A stretch of 64,000 bases of DNA, taken from assembly GCF_013694095.1 (NCBI RefSeq), contig NZ_JACEFB010000001.1, positions 310,001-374,000 of the forward strand. Direction: 5' to 3'. Position 1 is the stretch's first letter; each line of letters opens with the position of its first letter. Under the pieces are notes generated by a model that did no database searches, was not told the DNA's origin, and worked only from the letters and a program-made list of their open reading frames with translations. Source of the stretch: Thermogemmata fonticola (GTDB taxonomy: Bacteria > Planctomycetota > Planctomycetia > Gemmatales > Gemmataceae). A program made the position numbers and the translations under genes. Of the stretch, positions 18,785 through 27,892 are shown in pieces.

Positions 18785-19735
18785 ATGAGGCTCTGGAGTC
18801 GTCGTGAGTTTCTGGGGTACACGGCTGTGGCCAGCACGGGGGTGGCGTTTCTCCCCGCCGTCTCTGCCCAAGCGCCACCAACGCCGCTCTTCCGGATTTC
18901 CCTGGCCCAGTGGTCCCACCACCGCGCCTTCTTTGGCCGAGCCGGGGAGAAGAAGGACCCTTTACGCTTTGCGGAAATCGCTAGCAAAGACTACGGCATC
19001 GACGCCATCGAATACGTGAACCAGTTCTACCGGGATAAGAAAAACGATGACAACTATCTCAAGGACCTCAAGAAGGTGGCGGATGACAACAAAGTGGTCA
19101 GTGTTCTAATCATGTGCGACGGCGAGGGGAGTCTGGGAGACCCGGACGAAAAGCGGCGGCGGCAGGCGGTCGATAACCACAAGCGCTGGGCGGAATGGGC
19201 GAAATTCCTGGGTTGCCACTCCATCCGCGTCAATGCTGCCAGCGATTGGAAGCTCGGTTTTGCGGAAACACAAAAGCTGGCCGCTGATGGCTTACGCCGC
19301 CTCACCGAGTTCACCGCCACCCTGGGCATCAACACGATCGTCGAGAATCACGGCGGTCTCTCCAGCCATGGAGCTTGGCTGGCTGGCGTCATGAAACTCG
19401 TCGATCATCCCCGCTGCGGCACTCTCCCCGACTTCGGCAATTTCAACCTTGGGAAAATCCCTGGCATCAGCGAAACCACTTACGACCGCTACAAGGGAGT
19501 CGATGAACTCATGCCGTTCGCCAAAGGGGTTTCCGCCAAAAGCCATGACTTCGACGACAAAGGCAATGAAATTTTTACCGATTACCGCAAGATGTTGGAT
19601 ATTGTCGTGCGCAAGCACAAATATCACGGCTACATTGGCATTGAATACGAAGGGAGCAAGCGAAGCGAAGCGGAGGGCATTCGCCTGACGAAAAAGCTCC
19701 TGGAAACGGTACGAGAAGAACTGAGCCGCGGTTAA
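18785..19735 (+). CDS. Exported sugar-phosphate isomerase/epimerase-like TIM-barrel protein (AP endonuclease 2 family)
   Basis: A 316-residue protein with a twin-arginine signal (SRREFLGYTAVASTGVAFLP, cleavage after VSAQA). The mature part is a xylose-isomerase-like TIM barrel: GIDAIEYVNQFY on an early strand, NTIVENHGG carrying a metal-ligand-type Glu/His, TLPDFGNFN, and YHGYIGIEYEG near the end. These positions match the divalent-metal site of this superfamily. Planctomycetes encode many such exported proteins whose substrates are mostly unknown, presumably in periplasmic carbohydrate conversion. GGAGG precedes the ATG by seven bases. It is transcribed alone; the divergent neighbour is the aldehyde dehydrogenase. 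Confidence 0.85.
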   Translation: MRLWSRREFLGYTAVASTGVAFLPAVSAQAPPTPLFRISLAQWSHHRAFFGRAGEKKDPLRFAEIASKDYGIDAIEYVNQFYRDKKNDDNYLKDLKKVADDNKVVSVLIMCDGEGSLGDPDEKRRRQAVDNHKRWAEWAKFLGCHSIRVNAASDWKLGFAETQKLAADGLRRLTEFTATLGINTIVENHGGLSSHGAWLAGVMKLVDHPRCGTLPDFGNFNLGKIPGISETTYDRYKGVDELMPFAKGVSAKSHDFDDKGNEIFTDYRKMLDIVVRKHKYHGYIGIEYEGSKRSEAEGIRLTKKLLETVREELSRG

Positions 19736-19919
19736 ACCGCTTGTAAACTCAGGAGTCAAATTCTCTTTCTACCCCAGATCGCGGCCCTCCAGGGGGGCAT
19801 GGGGTGCTGCTGAATTGCGCGTCCAGCACCACCACTCGCCCACCCTGTATGGAAAGATTGGACACCTTATACTTCAAGGATAACCCATCCTGCACTAGAG
19901 GATCGCGCATCGATCGCTG

Positions 19920-19925
19920 TATAAT
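19920..19925 (+). promoter_or_regulatory. Possible -10 element (TATAAT) ahead of the FmdB-like gene
   Basis: A perfect TATAAT lies 68 bases before the chosen ATG of the small gene at 19994. The 17-base-upstream position does not resemble TTGACA, so the call rests on the -10 alone. Confidence 0.3.
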
Positions 19926-19993
19926 GACGGTGACTTCGAGGGAATTCTGGGTTTTCAGATTCACCGTTGTTGAATGCGATGGGGGACCATGCC

Positions 19994-20293
19994 ATGCCGC
20001 TGTATGTATATGAAGTGATCCGTCCTGACGGCAGCGGCGGTGAGCAATTCGAGGTCTTCCAGAAGATGAGCGATCCGCCGTTGACCCAACACCCGGAAAC
20101 CGGAGAGCCGGTCCGTCGGGTTTTTGCTGAGCCGAATGCACCCAGAGTGTGGACAGATTTGCATGCCCGCTCTGCGGTCTCCGATAAGAACCTTGCTGCC
20201 AAAGGGTTCACCAAATACGTCAAAACCGATCAAGGGACCTACGAAAAAGTTGTGGGGGATGGCCCCAAACAGCTCAAACGTAGCAATTCCTGA
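19994..20293 (+). CDS. Small FmdB/CxxC-ribbon-like protein lacking the zinc cysteines
   Basis: A 99-residue protein. Its N-terminal 45 residues align by eye with the FmdB-type putative regulatory zinc ribbon: the opening PLYVYE, then FEVFQKMSDPPL, then a proline-x-x turn and GEPVRRVF. In typical members the two turns carry Cys-x-x-Cys pairs; here they read VIRPDGSG and HPETGE, with no cysteine anywhere in the protein. The rest (SDKNLAAKGFTKYVKTDQGTYEK) resembles the C-terminal part of FmdB-like proteins, where a KGF-containing segment is common. GGGGGA at 19981-19986 supports the ATG at 19994 over the earlier ATGs. Function unknown; it cannot bind zinc in the usual way. Confidence 0.7.
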   Translation: MPLYVYEVIRPDGSGGEQFEVFQKMSDPPLTQHPETGEPVRRVFAEPNAPRVWTDLHARSAVSDKNLAAKGFTKYVKTDQGTYEKVVGDGPKQLKRSNS

Positions 20294-20487
20294 GGACAAA
20301 TGTACTTTACCCTGTGTGGACTTTTCCTCCCTATTGTGTTGGTAGCTGGCCCGAAGGCGGCTGACCCGCAGGTAAGGCGGGATCGTCTTTCGGCTTCCCT
20401 CGACCCTCCGTTTCATCCGACTGTAACGCTACGGTTGCCAAAAGAGTAGGTGCCAGGGGAATCCGCGCCTCCAACACGAGGATGCCG

Positions 20488-21291
20488 TCAAGAGATCCGC
20501 CGTTGGAGGAAGGACAGCACAGCGGCGTTGAACGCTTCCGGATTTTCCAGATTGCTCAAGTGTCCAGCTTGGGGGATGTGTACCAGCTCGGCAGAGTCGA
20601 TTAATCCGGCCAGGCGGGCAGCGTACAGCGGAGGAGTGATGGTGTCATATTCTCCGACAATCACCAGAGTCGGAACGCGAATGTTCGGAAGATAGGGGGC
20701 GGCATCAGGCCGGTCACGCAAAGCGATGAGGGCGTCGATCAACCCTTGAGTCGTCTGCCGTAGCGTCAGGGTGCGAATCGTTTCCAAGACGTGGGGCCGA
20801 CTCTGTCGTGTCGCATCGCTGATCAATTTCGGCACCAGGGTCTCCAGGAGCGCCGCCGGTCCTTTTTGGCGGATCGCTTCGATCGTTTCCTGTCGCCGCG
20901 CACGAGCGGCAGCATCGTCGGAACCCGCACGGGTATCAGCGAGGATCAAGCCAGACAGAGAGTGCGGATGGCGCCGAGCCAACGCCAAGGCCACATACCC
21001 TCCCATCGATTCACCGCCCACCACCGCTGCGGGAACTTGTAGGACCTCCAGCAACTCAGCCAATGCGTCGGCTGCAGAATCGATGGTCCACCCAGCTTGC
21101 ACGGGCGACTCGCCAAAACCGGGCAAATCGACGGTGATGACGCGATACCCCGCCGCCAGCAGCGGTTGGAGCTGCGGTTCCCACATCCCCCGATCCAAGG
21201 GGAAAGCATGCAGCCACACTACCGGACGGCCTTGCCCCCGATCCTCAAGCGCGAGTGTGATATTCTGCCGCGGCAAAGTTACAGTGCTCAC
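20488..21291 (-). CDS. Alpha/beta hydrolase
   Basis: A 267-residue single-domain alpha/beta-hydrolase of normal length. It has the oxyanion HAFPLDRGMW segment, the strand/turn DLPGFGES, the nucleophile elbow GGESMGGY with Ser95, an acid in VIVGEYDTITPP, and the catalytic His in IPQAGHLSNLE near the C-terminus. The whole resembles the 3-oxoadipate enol-lactonase/esterase group, but substrate cannot be assigned. Translation starts at a GTG (21291) with GGAGGAAC upstream at proper spacing. It follows the peptidase-MA gene's orientation but lies upstream of no other minus-strand gene within 190 bp, so it is probably transcribed alone. Confidence 0.9.
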   Translation of the reverse strand: MSTVTLPRQNITLALEDRGQGRPVVWLHAFPLDRGMWEPQLQPLLAAGYRVITVDLPGFGESPVQAGWTIDSAADALAELLEVLQVPAAVVGGESMGGYVALALARRHPHSLSGLILADTRAGSDDAAARARRQETIEAIRQKGPAALLETLVPKLISDATRQSRPHVLETIRTLTLRQTTQGLIDALIALRDRPDAAPYLPNIRVPTLVIVGEYDTITPPLYAARLAGLIDSAELVHIPQAGHLSNLENPEAFNAAVLSFLQRRIS

Positions 21292-21408
21292 ATGGAGTTC
21301 CTCCGAGGCCCTTGTGAGGACGACTCCTTACCTCTGCCATGCCCATTATACGAATCGTAACTCTTCTCGAAGCGGCGAGGCTGGATCGAAACTCCGGAAA
21401 AGAATTCA

Positions 21409-24129
21409 CTACTGGTAACGGGCAGTGAGCCGCTGGATTTCCGCCTTCTGTCCCAAGGCTTTCAGAGCGTCGAGTAATAGCTCCTTGGCTTCCCCATCCC
21501 CGACGTCGATCCACAAGGCGGCTTCCGCCCACTGGACCGTTTGCTTCCAATCGCGCAAACCGTGACAGAGGCGTGCCAGTTGCTTGTGCACCGCGAGATC
21601 ATCAGGACGAACTTGAGCCAATTCTGTCAGCACCGCGATCTGCTCGTGCGGGCGTTTGAGCTGCTCATACAGCCCTGCTAGGGTTTCCAGTGCTTCCTCA
21701 TCCGCCAGGCGTAGTTTGCGGAGTTGCTCCAGGACCTCGATCGCTTTCTCCTGGCGCTGCTCTTGAAGTAATAGTCGGGACAAAGCCCGGAGCAACCGGC
21801 TATCCTGCGGGTGCTCCTTCAAGGCATCTTCGAGAATGGCGATGGCTCCTACCCGATCTTTCTCGCGTTGTTTGAGGCGAGCTAAGACTAGAGCAGCGCC
21901 GGGATGCCCCCTTTGCAATTGCCAGGCTTTCCCGGCCCAAGAGCGCGCCTGATCCCAGCGCTGCTGCCGCAAATACTCCCCCGCCAAACGGGCACACACA
22001 TCGGCGTTGTCGGGCTGTTGGCGCACGGCAGCTTCCAATTCTGCCAGGCTGAGTTGCGGTTCTTGACGGGGCAGATGCCGGAGATAATCCCGCAGGTAAT
22101 CACGATACCCCTGCTCCACCGCGACTTGTTCCATCCCGCAGACCCGACGTAAAGCATCCGATGTCGTCAGTCCCTGACGGTAAGCTGCCAGCAATTGAGG
22201 GATGGTTTCCTCGCCAAACCGACTTGCCAAGTATTCGACATAGAGCCAGCCTTGGAAATAAGCCAGGATCACCTCCTCCGGCTGAGCGAAGTTGTGATAG
22301 CCGCGCGCGATGGTGTTGAGGTCGTACAAAGTGCCAGCGAGGTAACGTGCTTGAAGCAACTCTCGATGTGCGGCGAAGCGGTGGTTTTCCTCCGCACGAA
22401 CCGCCAGGCCTTCCGTCAACCAGATGGGAACGCGGTAATCGCTCTGCTGGAGATTGAAGACGTGGGTCAGCTCATGCCGGACCACACTCGCCCAGTTGTA
22501 CACCTGCATTTTGCCATCGGCTCGCGGAGAAGGAATCACTAGCAGAGGGCCTGTACTTGCTCCTTGCGCTGCGCCTGGCAAGCCGGGAAGAGCCAGCACA
22601 CGCCCGCTGAACATCTCCCGGCTGGCGATGATCTCGACCAGGACCTTGCTACTGGGAGCATAACCATATTTCTGCCGATACTCGGCGAACCATTTTTCCA
22701 GGTAATCAGCCAGCCATGCGGCTAGTACTTTGTCGGTTTCGCTGTACTTGATTACGAAATGTTCTGTTTCCCGCGTCGTGTATTTGGCCAGGTGTTCCAG
22801 TACCTTCAAGGCATTGGCAACGCGGATGTGAAAGGGGTCAGCACGAAAGGCTTCCCGCAGGACAGTTTGTGCCTCTGCTTCGCGCCCCAACTGCCAGTAG
22901 AGCAAGCCCAAGCCCGCTTGGGCGGCGGCCAGGTCCGGCCTATGGCGCATGGCCTCACGGTAGTGCCGTTCCGCAGCGGCGTACTGCTTGAGCTGAACCA
23001 GCAATTCGGCAATTTCCTGGTGCCAAACGCCCGGCGTCCGGCAGAATCCGGTCACTTCTGTCTCAACGGCCTGCATACCTGCCGGGGAACCACGGAGGTA
23101 TTCCAGCACCCAGCGCCGGGCTTGAATCGCCTCGGAGCGCGGTTGCACCGCTTGGGCGGCTAGCACGTATTGGCGGGCCCCCGCTACGTCCCCTGTAAGC
23201 AAACGGATGTCGGCCAGCAGCCGGAGGGCTTCTGCATGCTTGGGATTGGTCTTCAAAGCACGTTCTGCATACCGGAGCGCTTCGTCGGCCCGCCCTTGAT
23301 TCCAGGCCACGTACCCTTTCGCCGTCAAAACATCCGCGGAGCGGGGATTGATCGCCATGGCCTTGTCTAAGGCTGCTTCCCCTTCCGCGCGGTTGTGCTT
23401 TTCCAGCAGGAGGAGGGCTGCCTGATACTCAGCCTGCCAGCAATCGGGATCATCCTTAATTGCGTCCCTGTAGACTTCATTCAAAATGAAGGCGAATTGC
23501 TGGTGCCGCCGATGCCTCCGGGCGTTTTCTGCTCCCGCTAACCCGATAATCAACAAGCTCTGGGCATCGCGTATCTCTTGGTCGGTTCCGCTGGCTTCCG
23601 TGTAGGCGCGCACCAAGGTGCGCACTTCCTGATCGGCCGCCGTTAGCTCCCCTTGATCCCGCAACAGGCAAGCTTTGACCCAACGTGCTCGGAGGTTGCC
23701 CGGATTGACTTTCAAAGCAGCTTCCACATCTTGGCGTGCCTCCTCCCAGCGGCCCAAAAGGTAGAGCAACTCGCCCCGTTCCGCCAGCAGGTCGGCGTTT
23801 CCCCGATGATGCTTTATGGCTTTATCAAGTGTCGCACAGGCGTCACTGTATCGCCCCACTTCCCGTTGGACTCGCGCCAAACCGATGTAAGCCGCTACCG
23901 ACCCATCCCGCTGGACTGCTTGGGTGTAACCTTCTTCCGCCTCGTTGTAATTGCCACGCTGCAAGAGTTGCCGCAAGCGAGAGTAGTCTATCTGGGGTGG
24001 GAGTTTCTTCTGAGGGGGTCCCTTTTCTTCCCTTTCCTCCGCAGGGCGGCTTTGGCCTTCTGGCCCATACACTAGTAGTCCGGCGGTGGCTCCCATCCAG
24101 ATGCCCAGCAGTAGGACCGGTCTTCTCAT
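21409..24129 (-). CDS. TPR-repeat protein with peptidase-MA-like zinc metallopeptidase domain
   Basis: A 906-residue exported protein. After an N-terminal signal/anchor (VLLLGIWMGATAGLLVY) come about ten TPR units from residue 50 to about 450, including repeated W-x-x-A and NP-x-N-x-x-A-x-x-x-L blocks. A gluzincin-type domain follows with H552-E-L-T-H556 and the third ligand Glu573 in IWLTEGLA, as in peptidase MA proteins. More TPR units fill residues 690-900. The complete metal site suggests an active protease or peptidase of the envelope; substrates are unknown. AAGGAG lies eight bases before the ATG. It is one of two TPR/peptidase-MA-like genes in the window; the other, at 57741-59375, has lost a ligand. 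Confidence 0.85.
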   Translation of the reverse strand: MRRPVLLLGIWMGATAGLLVYGPEGQSRPAEEREEKGPPQKKLPPQIDYSRLRQLLQRGNYNEAEEGYTQAVQRDGSVAAYIGLARVQREVGRYSDACATLDKAIKHHRGNADLLAERGELLYLLGRWEEARQDVEAALKVNPGNLRARWVKACLLRDQGELTAADQEVRTLVRAYTEASGTDQEIRDAQSLLIIGLAGAENARRHRRHQQFAFILNEVYRDAIKDDPDCWQAEYQAALLLLEKHNRAEGEAALDKAMAINPRSADVLTAKGYVAWNQGRADEALRYAERALKTNPKHAEALRLLADIRLLTGDVAGARQYVLAAQAVQPRSEAIQARRWVLEYLRGSPAGMQAVETEVTGFCRTPGVWHQEIAELLVQLKQYAAAERHYREAMRHRPDLAAAQAGLGLLYWQLGREAEAQTVLREAFRADPFHIRVANALKVLEHLAKYTTRETEHFVIKYSETDKVLAAWLADYLEKWFAEYRQKYGYAPSSKVLVEIIASREMFSGRVLALPGLPGAAQGASTGPLLVIPSPRADGKMQVYNWASVVRHELTHVFNLQQSDYRVPIWLTEGLAVRAEENHRFAAHRELLQARYLAGTLYDLNTIARGYHNFAQPEEVILAYFQGWLYVEYLASRFGEETIPQLLAAYRQGLTTSDALRRVCGMEQVAVEQGYRDYLRDYLRHLPRQEPQLSLAELEAAVRQQPDNADVCARLAGEYLRQQRWDQARSWAGKAWQLQRGHPGAALVLARLKQREKDRVGAIAILEDALKEHPQDSRLLRALSRLLLQEQRQEKAIEVLEQLRKLRLADEEALETLAGLYEQLKRPHEQIAVLTELAQVRPDDLAVHKQLARLCHGLRDWKQTVQWAEAALWIDVGDGEAKELLLDALKALGQKAEIQRLTARYQ

Positions 24130-24520
24130 TCTCGGTACTCCTTCAACGTTCCGCCCAGGAATAGCAGAGCTAGGTTAACTCCTTAGCAGGCGCTTGGCCC
24201 GCCTTGCTCTCAGCCAGTAACAGATAAAGGATAACTTCATCATAAACGATGGCCCGGCTGGGGACCTGCCTCATCTTGCGTAAGTCCCACTCCTTCTCGC
24301 ACTAGCGTTGAGGCGAGTTTCCGGCCTCATTCAGCAGTTCGCTGCATGTTCCCGACGGCACTCTCTTTGCGGCTTGTCGGCTACTGGGTATTGAACAGTT
24401 GGAAAATCTTGGCCGATGCCGTTGAGACACGGTGTGAAATCTCCAGGGAATGCAGTATGATGAACGCAATACGTCGAAGTGAATAGTGAAGGCAACGAGA
24501 TCAGAGGTTGAAGGTAAAAC
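24130..24520. other. Intergenic region between divergent genes
   Basis: About 390 bases between the divergent TPR/peptidase and DUF1501 genes. It must hold both promoters, but I find no convincing -35/-10 pair, RNA or conserved small frame. Confidence 0.5.
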
Positions 24521-26002
24521 ATGGACCAGCGTAGCGAACGGAAGGGTCTTTGGAGTCGACGACAATGGTTGCAGTATGCGGCCCACGGTTTTGGCTGGAC
24601 AGCTCTGCTGCACCTGCTTGCGGAGGATGGACGTTTATCGGCAGGATCACCCACAGCGTCAGGAGCCACTCAGGAACCGAAGGCTCCGCCCTTTGCCCCG
24701 AAGCCCACGCATTTCCCAGCAAGCGCGCGGGCTGTCATCTTCCTCTACATGGATGGCGGTCCCTCCCAGGTGGATACTTTTGATCCCAAACCGCTGCTGG
24801 AAAAGTACCACGGCCGACCTTTCCCTGGTCCTGTGCGGCCCACCCAATTCAACAACGTTGGCATGACACTGGCCAGCCCGTGGAAATTCCGCCGATACGG
24901 CGACAGCGGCATTGCGGTGAGCGACTTATTCCCCCATGTGGGCCGTTGTGTCGATGATTTGTGCATCATTCGGTCAATGACCTCGAAGTTCTCTGAGCAT
25001 ACGAATGCCAACTACTTCCTCCACACGGGGCATGGTCAACTGGGTCGGCCTAGTATGGGGGCGTGGGCGGTGTACGGCTTGGGAACGATGAGTCGGGATT
25101 TACCTGGTTTTGTGGTCCTCAGCAGCGGCATGATTCCTCCCGGCGGGATCGACAATTTTGGCAATGGCTTCCTTCCTGCAGCTTATCAGGGTACTGTATT
25201 CGCTCCAGGTCCCAAGCCGATTGCAGACTTGCACGCACCGCATTCTCGACCGGAGAAGCAGCAAACTCGCAAACGAGAATTGCTCGAGATTCTGGATCGC
25301 TGCACCTCGGAGCGTTGGGCACATCCGGACCCGCTCGACGCCGCCATTGCCAATTACGAATTGGCCTTCCGGATGCAAACCGCCGTGCCGAAATTGTTGG
25401 ATTTGTCCCGCGAAACCGTGCTCACGCAGCGACTTTACGGGTTGGACGAACCGCGCACGGCGCTCTTCGGTCGGCAATGCCTTCTAGCCCGCCGACTGAT
25501 TGAGCAGGGCGTCCGTTTCGTTGAACTCCTTTGTCCCAATGTCGGGCACGATCGCTGGGATCAACACAGCAACCTCAAGAAAGGCCACGAGGACAACGCC
25601 GCCGCGGTGGATAAGCCGATCGCCGGTTTGTTAAGGGATCTCAAACAGCGGGGACTGCTCGACAGCACTCTGGTGCTTTGGGGTGGTGAATTTGGCCGTA
25701 CACCTATGGCCCAAGGACAAGACGGACGGGATCACAATCCTTACGGCTTTTCGATTTGGCTGGCCGGGGGAGGCGTTCGCGGCGGCATCACCTACGGCGC
25801 CACCGATGAGTTCGGCTATCACGCGGTCGAAAACAAAGTCGATGTCCACGACTTGCACGCGACAATCTTGCACCTTCTTGGCTTGGACCATACCCGCCTG
25901 ACATTCCGTTTCGGCGGCCGCGACATGCGACTGACAGATGTGTTCGGAAACGTCATCACAGACATCCTGTGCCACCCCAACCCCAAAAACTCCAAACCCT
26001 GA
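24521..26002 (+). CDS. DUF1501 family exported protein
   Basis: A 493-residue protein of the DUF1501 family, which is related to alkaline phosphatase/sulfatase folds and abundant in planctomycetes. It begins with a twin-arginine-type leader (SRRQWLQYAAHGFGW). Family blocks seen are FLYMDGGPSQVDTFDPKP, SDLFPHVGRCVDDLCIIRSM, HTNANYFLHTG and RPSMGAWAVYGLG. Later blocks are LVLWGGEFGRTP, GRDHNPYGFSIWLAGGGVRGG, and the C-terminal HDLHATILHLLGLDHTRLTFRFGGRD. Members are frequently paired with DUF1549/DUF1553 genes; none is next to this one. Biochemical role is unproven. AAGGT precedes the ATG at 24521. Confidence 0.93.
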   Translation: MDQRSERKGLWSRRQWLQYAAHGFGWTALLHLLAEDGRLSAGSPTASGATQEPKAPPFAPKPTHFPASARAVIFLYMDGGPSQVDTFDPKPLLEKYHGRPFPGPVRPTQFNNVGMTLASPWKFRRYGDSGIAVSDLFPHVGRCVDDLCIIRSMTSKFSEHTNANYFLHTGHGQLGRPSMGAWAVYGLGTMSRDLPGFVVLSSGMIPPGGIDNFGNGFLPAAYQGTVFAPGPKPIADLHAPHSRPEKQQTRKRELLEILDRCTSERWAHPDPLDAAIANYELAFRMQTAVPKLLDLSRETVLTQRLYGLDEPRTALFGRQCLLARRLIEQGVRFVELLCPNVGHDRWDQHSNLKKGHEDNAAAVDKPIAGLLRDLKQRGLLDSTLVLWGGEFGRTPMAQGQDGRDHNPYGFSIWLAGGGVRGGITYGATDEFGYHAVENKVDVHDLHATILHLLGLDHTRLTFRFGGRDMRLTDVFGNVITDILCHPNPKNSKP

Positions 26003-26235
26003 ACCAAGCCGGCGGCCCTTGCACCCTCTTCCGTCCATTCGGTATGTCCGGTGGATTTGCTGCCATCGTCAAGGGTACCAGAAAAGATACGTTCCACGAT
26101 GGGTGGCTCTTCCGCGGCAACATTTGTGTTGACATGTTCTTCAAGCCCTTTATGCTCACTAATAGAGCATGTGAATCGATCCGGCGGTGTGTATTCCATA
26201 AACCTGCGGTTCGCGTTCATTCAAGGTGAAGCACC

Positions 26236-27798
26236 ATGGCGAAGAAAAAATCCGGCGAGACGAACCTGCCGCTCATTATCGCGTTGGTCTTCTTTGTGCT
26301 GACCACTATCGCCTTTGGCGTATTGTGGTACATGCAGTATTCCGACCATCAAGCGAAAGAAGAGGCGATTAAGAAAGCGGCCTCCGAAAGGGCTGCGGCA
26401 CAGGGTCTGGCGGCCGAGGCGGAAATGAAAGCGAAGGTCTATCGCTGCTACCTCGGTATTGCTGACGAAAAGGATCGCACCGACATCGGCGCGGAGACCA
26501 AGGGAAAAGATAAGATCAGCGCCGAGTTACGCCGGATCAACGAGGAATTGGCGAAGGCAGGCGGTTATTTGGCTGGTCCTCCTCCTCCAGGCCTCATCAT
26601 TTGGAATCCAGACAATCCCACGGAACCCCCGGCACGAGGATTGATCCAATCCTACGCTGACGCCCGCCAGAAGCTCCAAGCCGCCGAGAAGACGAGCCGC
26701 GATGCGATCCAAGATTTCCGGGGCGCAGTCGCTGCGCTCAAGGCTGCCGCCGATGAATTGCAAAAGTATTCCCTCGACTTCAAAAAGCAGGCGGATGACT
26801 TCCCTAAACAACTGAATGCTAAGATTCAGGAGGTCATCAAGCGCTATGATGATCGCATCCGTATCTATGCTAGCGAGGAAGAAAAGGCCCGCAAAGAAAT
26901 CGACAGCCAAGCGGAGCAAATCGCCAAATTGGACCGGGAAAAGAAACTCATCGAGCAGAAAACCCAACGCTTGGAACAGGAAGTCGAGCTGCTGATGGAC
27001 AAGATGGCGCAAAAGCGTGACGTGTTTGAATACGACCAGCCGTTGGGGACGATCTTGCGGCGATTGCCGAATAATCTGGTCGAGATCAATCTGGGCTTTC
27101 GGGATTTGGTGCGTCCCGGCTTGACCTTTGTAGTCCTGCCTGACGACTTCCCGCAAAAGGGGCGTCAATCCCGCCTGCGCCGTATCCGCGTGCCCGATGA
27201 ACGAGGTATTTATCAGGATCAGGTCCGATTCGTCCCGCGAGGCAGTATCGAAGTCGTCGAGGTGCTCAGTCCTAGTTTGTCCCGAGCGCGGATCACCGAA
27301 GAACCGGAGCCAATCCGCGACGGCATCGCACCAGGTGACTTGCTCTACAATGCCGTTTGGCGCCGCGGGGCAGCCGATCATATCGCCCTAGTCGGTATCT
27401 TCGACATCAACGCGGATGGGCGCGATGACATCGAAACCATGGTCCGGGAACTCGCGAGCATGGGCATTCCTGTGGATGCCTATTACGACCTGCGGAAACG
27501 CCAATGGGTGGGAGAGCTGACAGCTCAGACCCGATATGTCGTCTTGGGAATGCTTCCCGTCCAAAACATCAACGACCCCTTACGCGACCGCAAGACGGAG
27601 CTGATAGGAATTATCAATAAAGCGGTGGAAGAAGCGAAGCGTCGCGGCATCCAGGAAGTCGGCTATCGCGATTTCTTTCCCCGGTTGGGTTACCGCGTTC
27701 AAATGGACGTGCCCCCCGCCAAAATCAACCAAGCCGCTATGCCCTTTATGGGTGGTGTCGTGACGGAGGATTCCGGACCCCCACCCACCGGAAACTGA
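26236..27798 (+). CDS. Membrane-anchored coiled-coil protein with possible BRCT-like C-terminal domain
   Basis: A 520-residue protein with a single N-terminal transmembrane helix (LPLIIALVFFVLTTIAFGVLWYM) after a lysine-rich start. Residues about 40-265 are charged and heptad-rich, broken by a proline-rich stretch near 115, and would form coiled coils. A beta-rich region follows (about 270-375, NLVEINLGFRDLVRPG..FVVLPDD). The last 110 residues (ALVGIFDINADG..MVRELASMGIPVD..TAQTRYVVLG) recall the BRCT pattern of hydrophobic strand, helix, glycine turn and QT-x-x-(L/V)V-x-G end. No enzyme motif is seen. This is probably a lineage-typical envelope protein; the BRCT similarity is my reading and weak. 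AAGGTG precedes the ATG. Confidence 0.7.
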   Translation: MAKKKSGETNLPLIIALVFFVLTTIAFGVLWYMQYSDHQAKEEAIKKAASERAAAQGLAAEAEMKAKVYRCYLGIADEKDRTDIGAETKGKDKISAELRRINEELAKAGGYLAGPPPPGLIIWNPDNPTEPPARGLIQSYADARQKLQAAEKTSRDAIQDFRGAVAALKAAADELQKYSLDFKKQADDFPKQLNAKIQEVIKRYDDRIRIYASEEEKARKEIDSQAEQIAKLDREKKLIEQKTQRLEQEVELLMDKMAQKRDVFEYDQPLGTILRRLPNNLVEINLGFRDLVRPGLTFVVLPDDFPQKGRQSRLRRIRVPDERGIYQDQVRFVPRGSIEVVEVLSPSLSRARITEEPEPIRDGIAPGDLLYNAVWRRGAADHIALVGIFDINADGRDDIETMVRELASMGIPVDAYYDLRKRQWVGELTAQTRYVVLGMLPVQNINDPLRDRKTELIGIINKAVEEAKRRGIQEVGYRDFFPRLGYRVQMDVPPAKINQAAMPFMGGVVTEDSGPPPTGN

Positions 27799-27892
27799 TC
27801 GGCTACAAAAGGTTCAGCCCTGTATTTTAGACATTGACCCTGCCTGTATCCCAAACATGGGGGAGCGGGGCCATTTTTATTTTCTCAACCCT

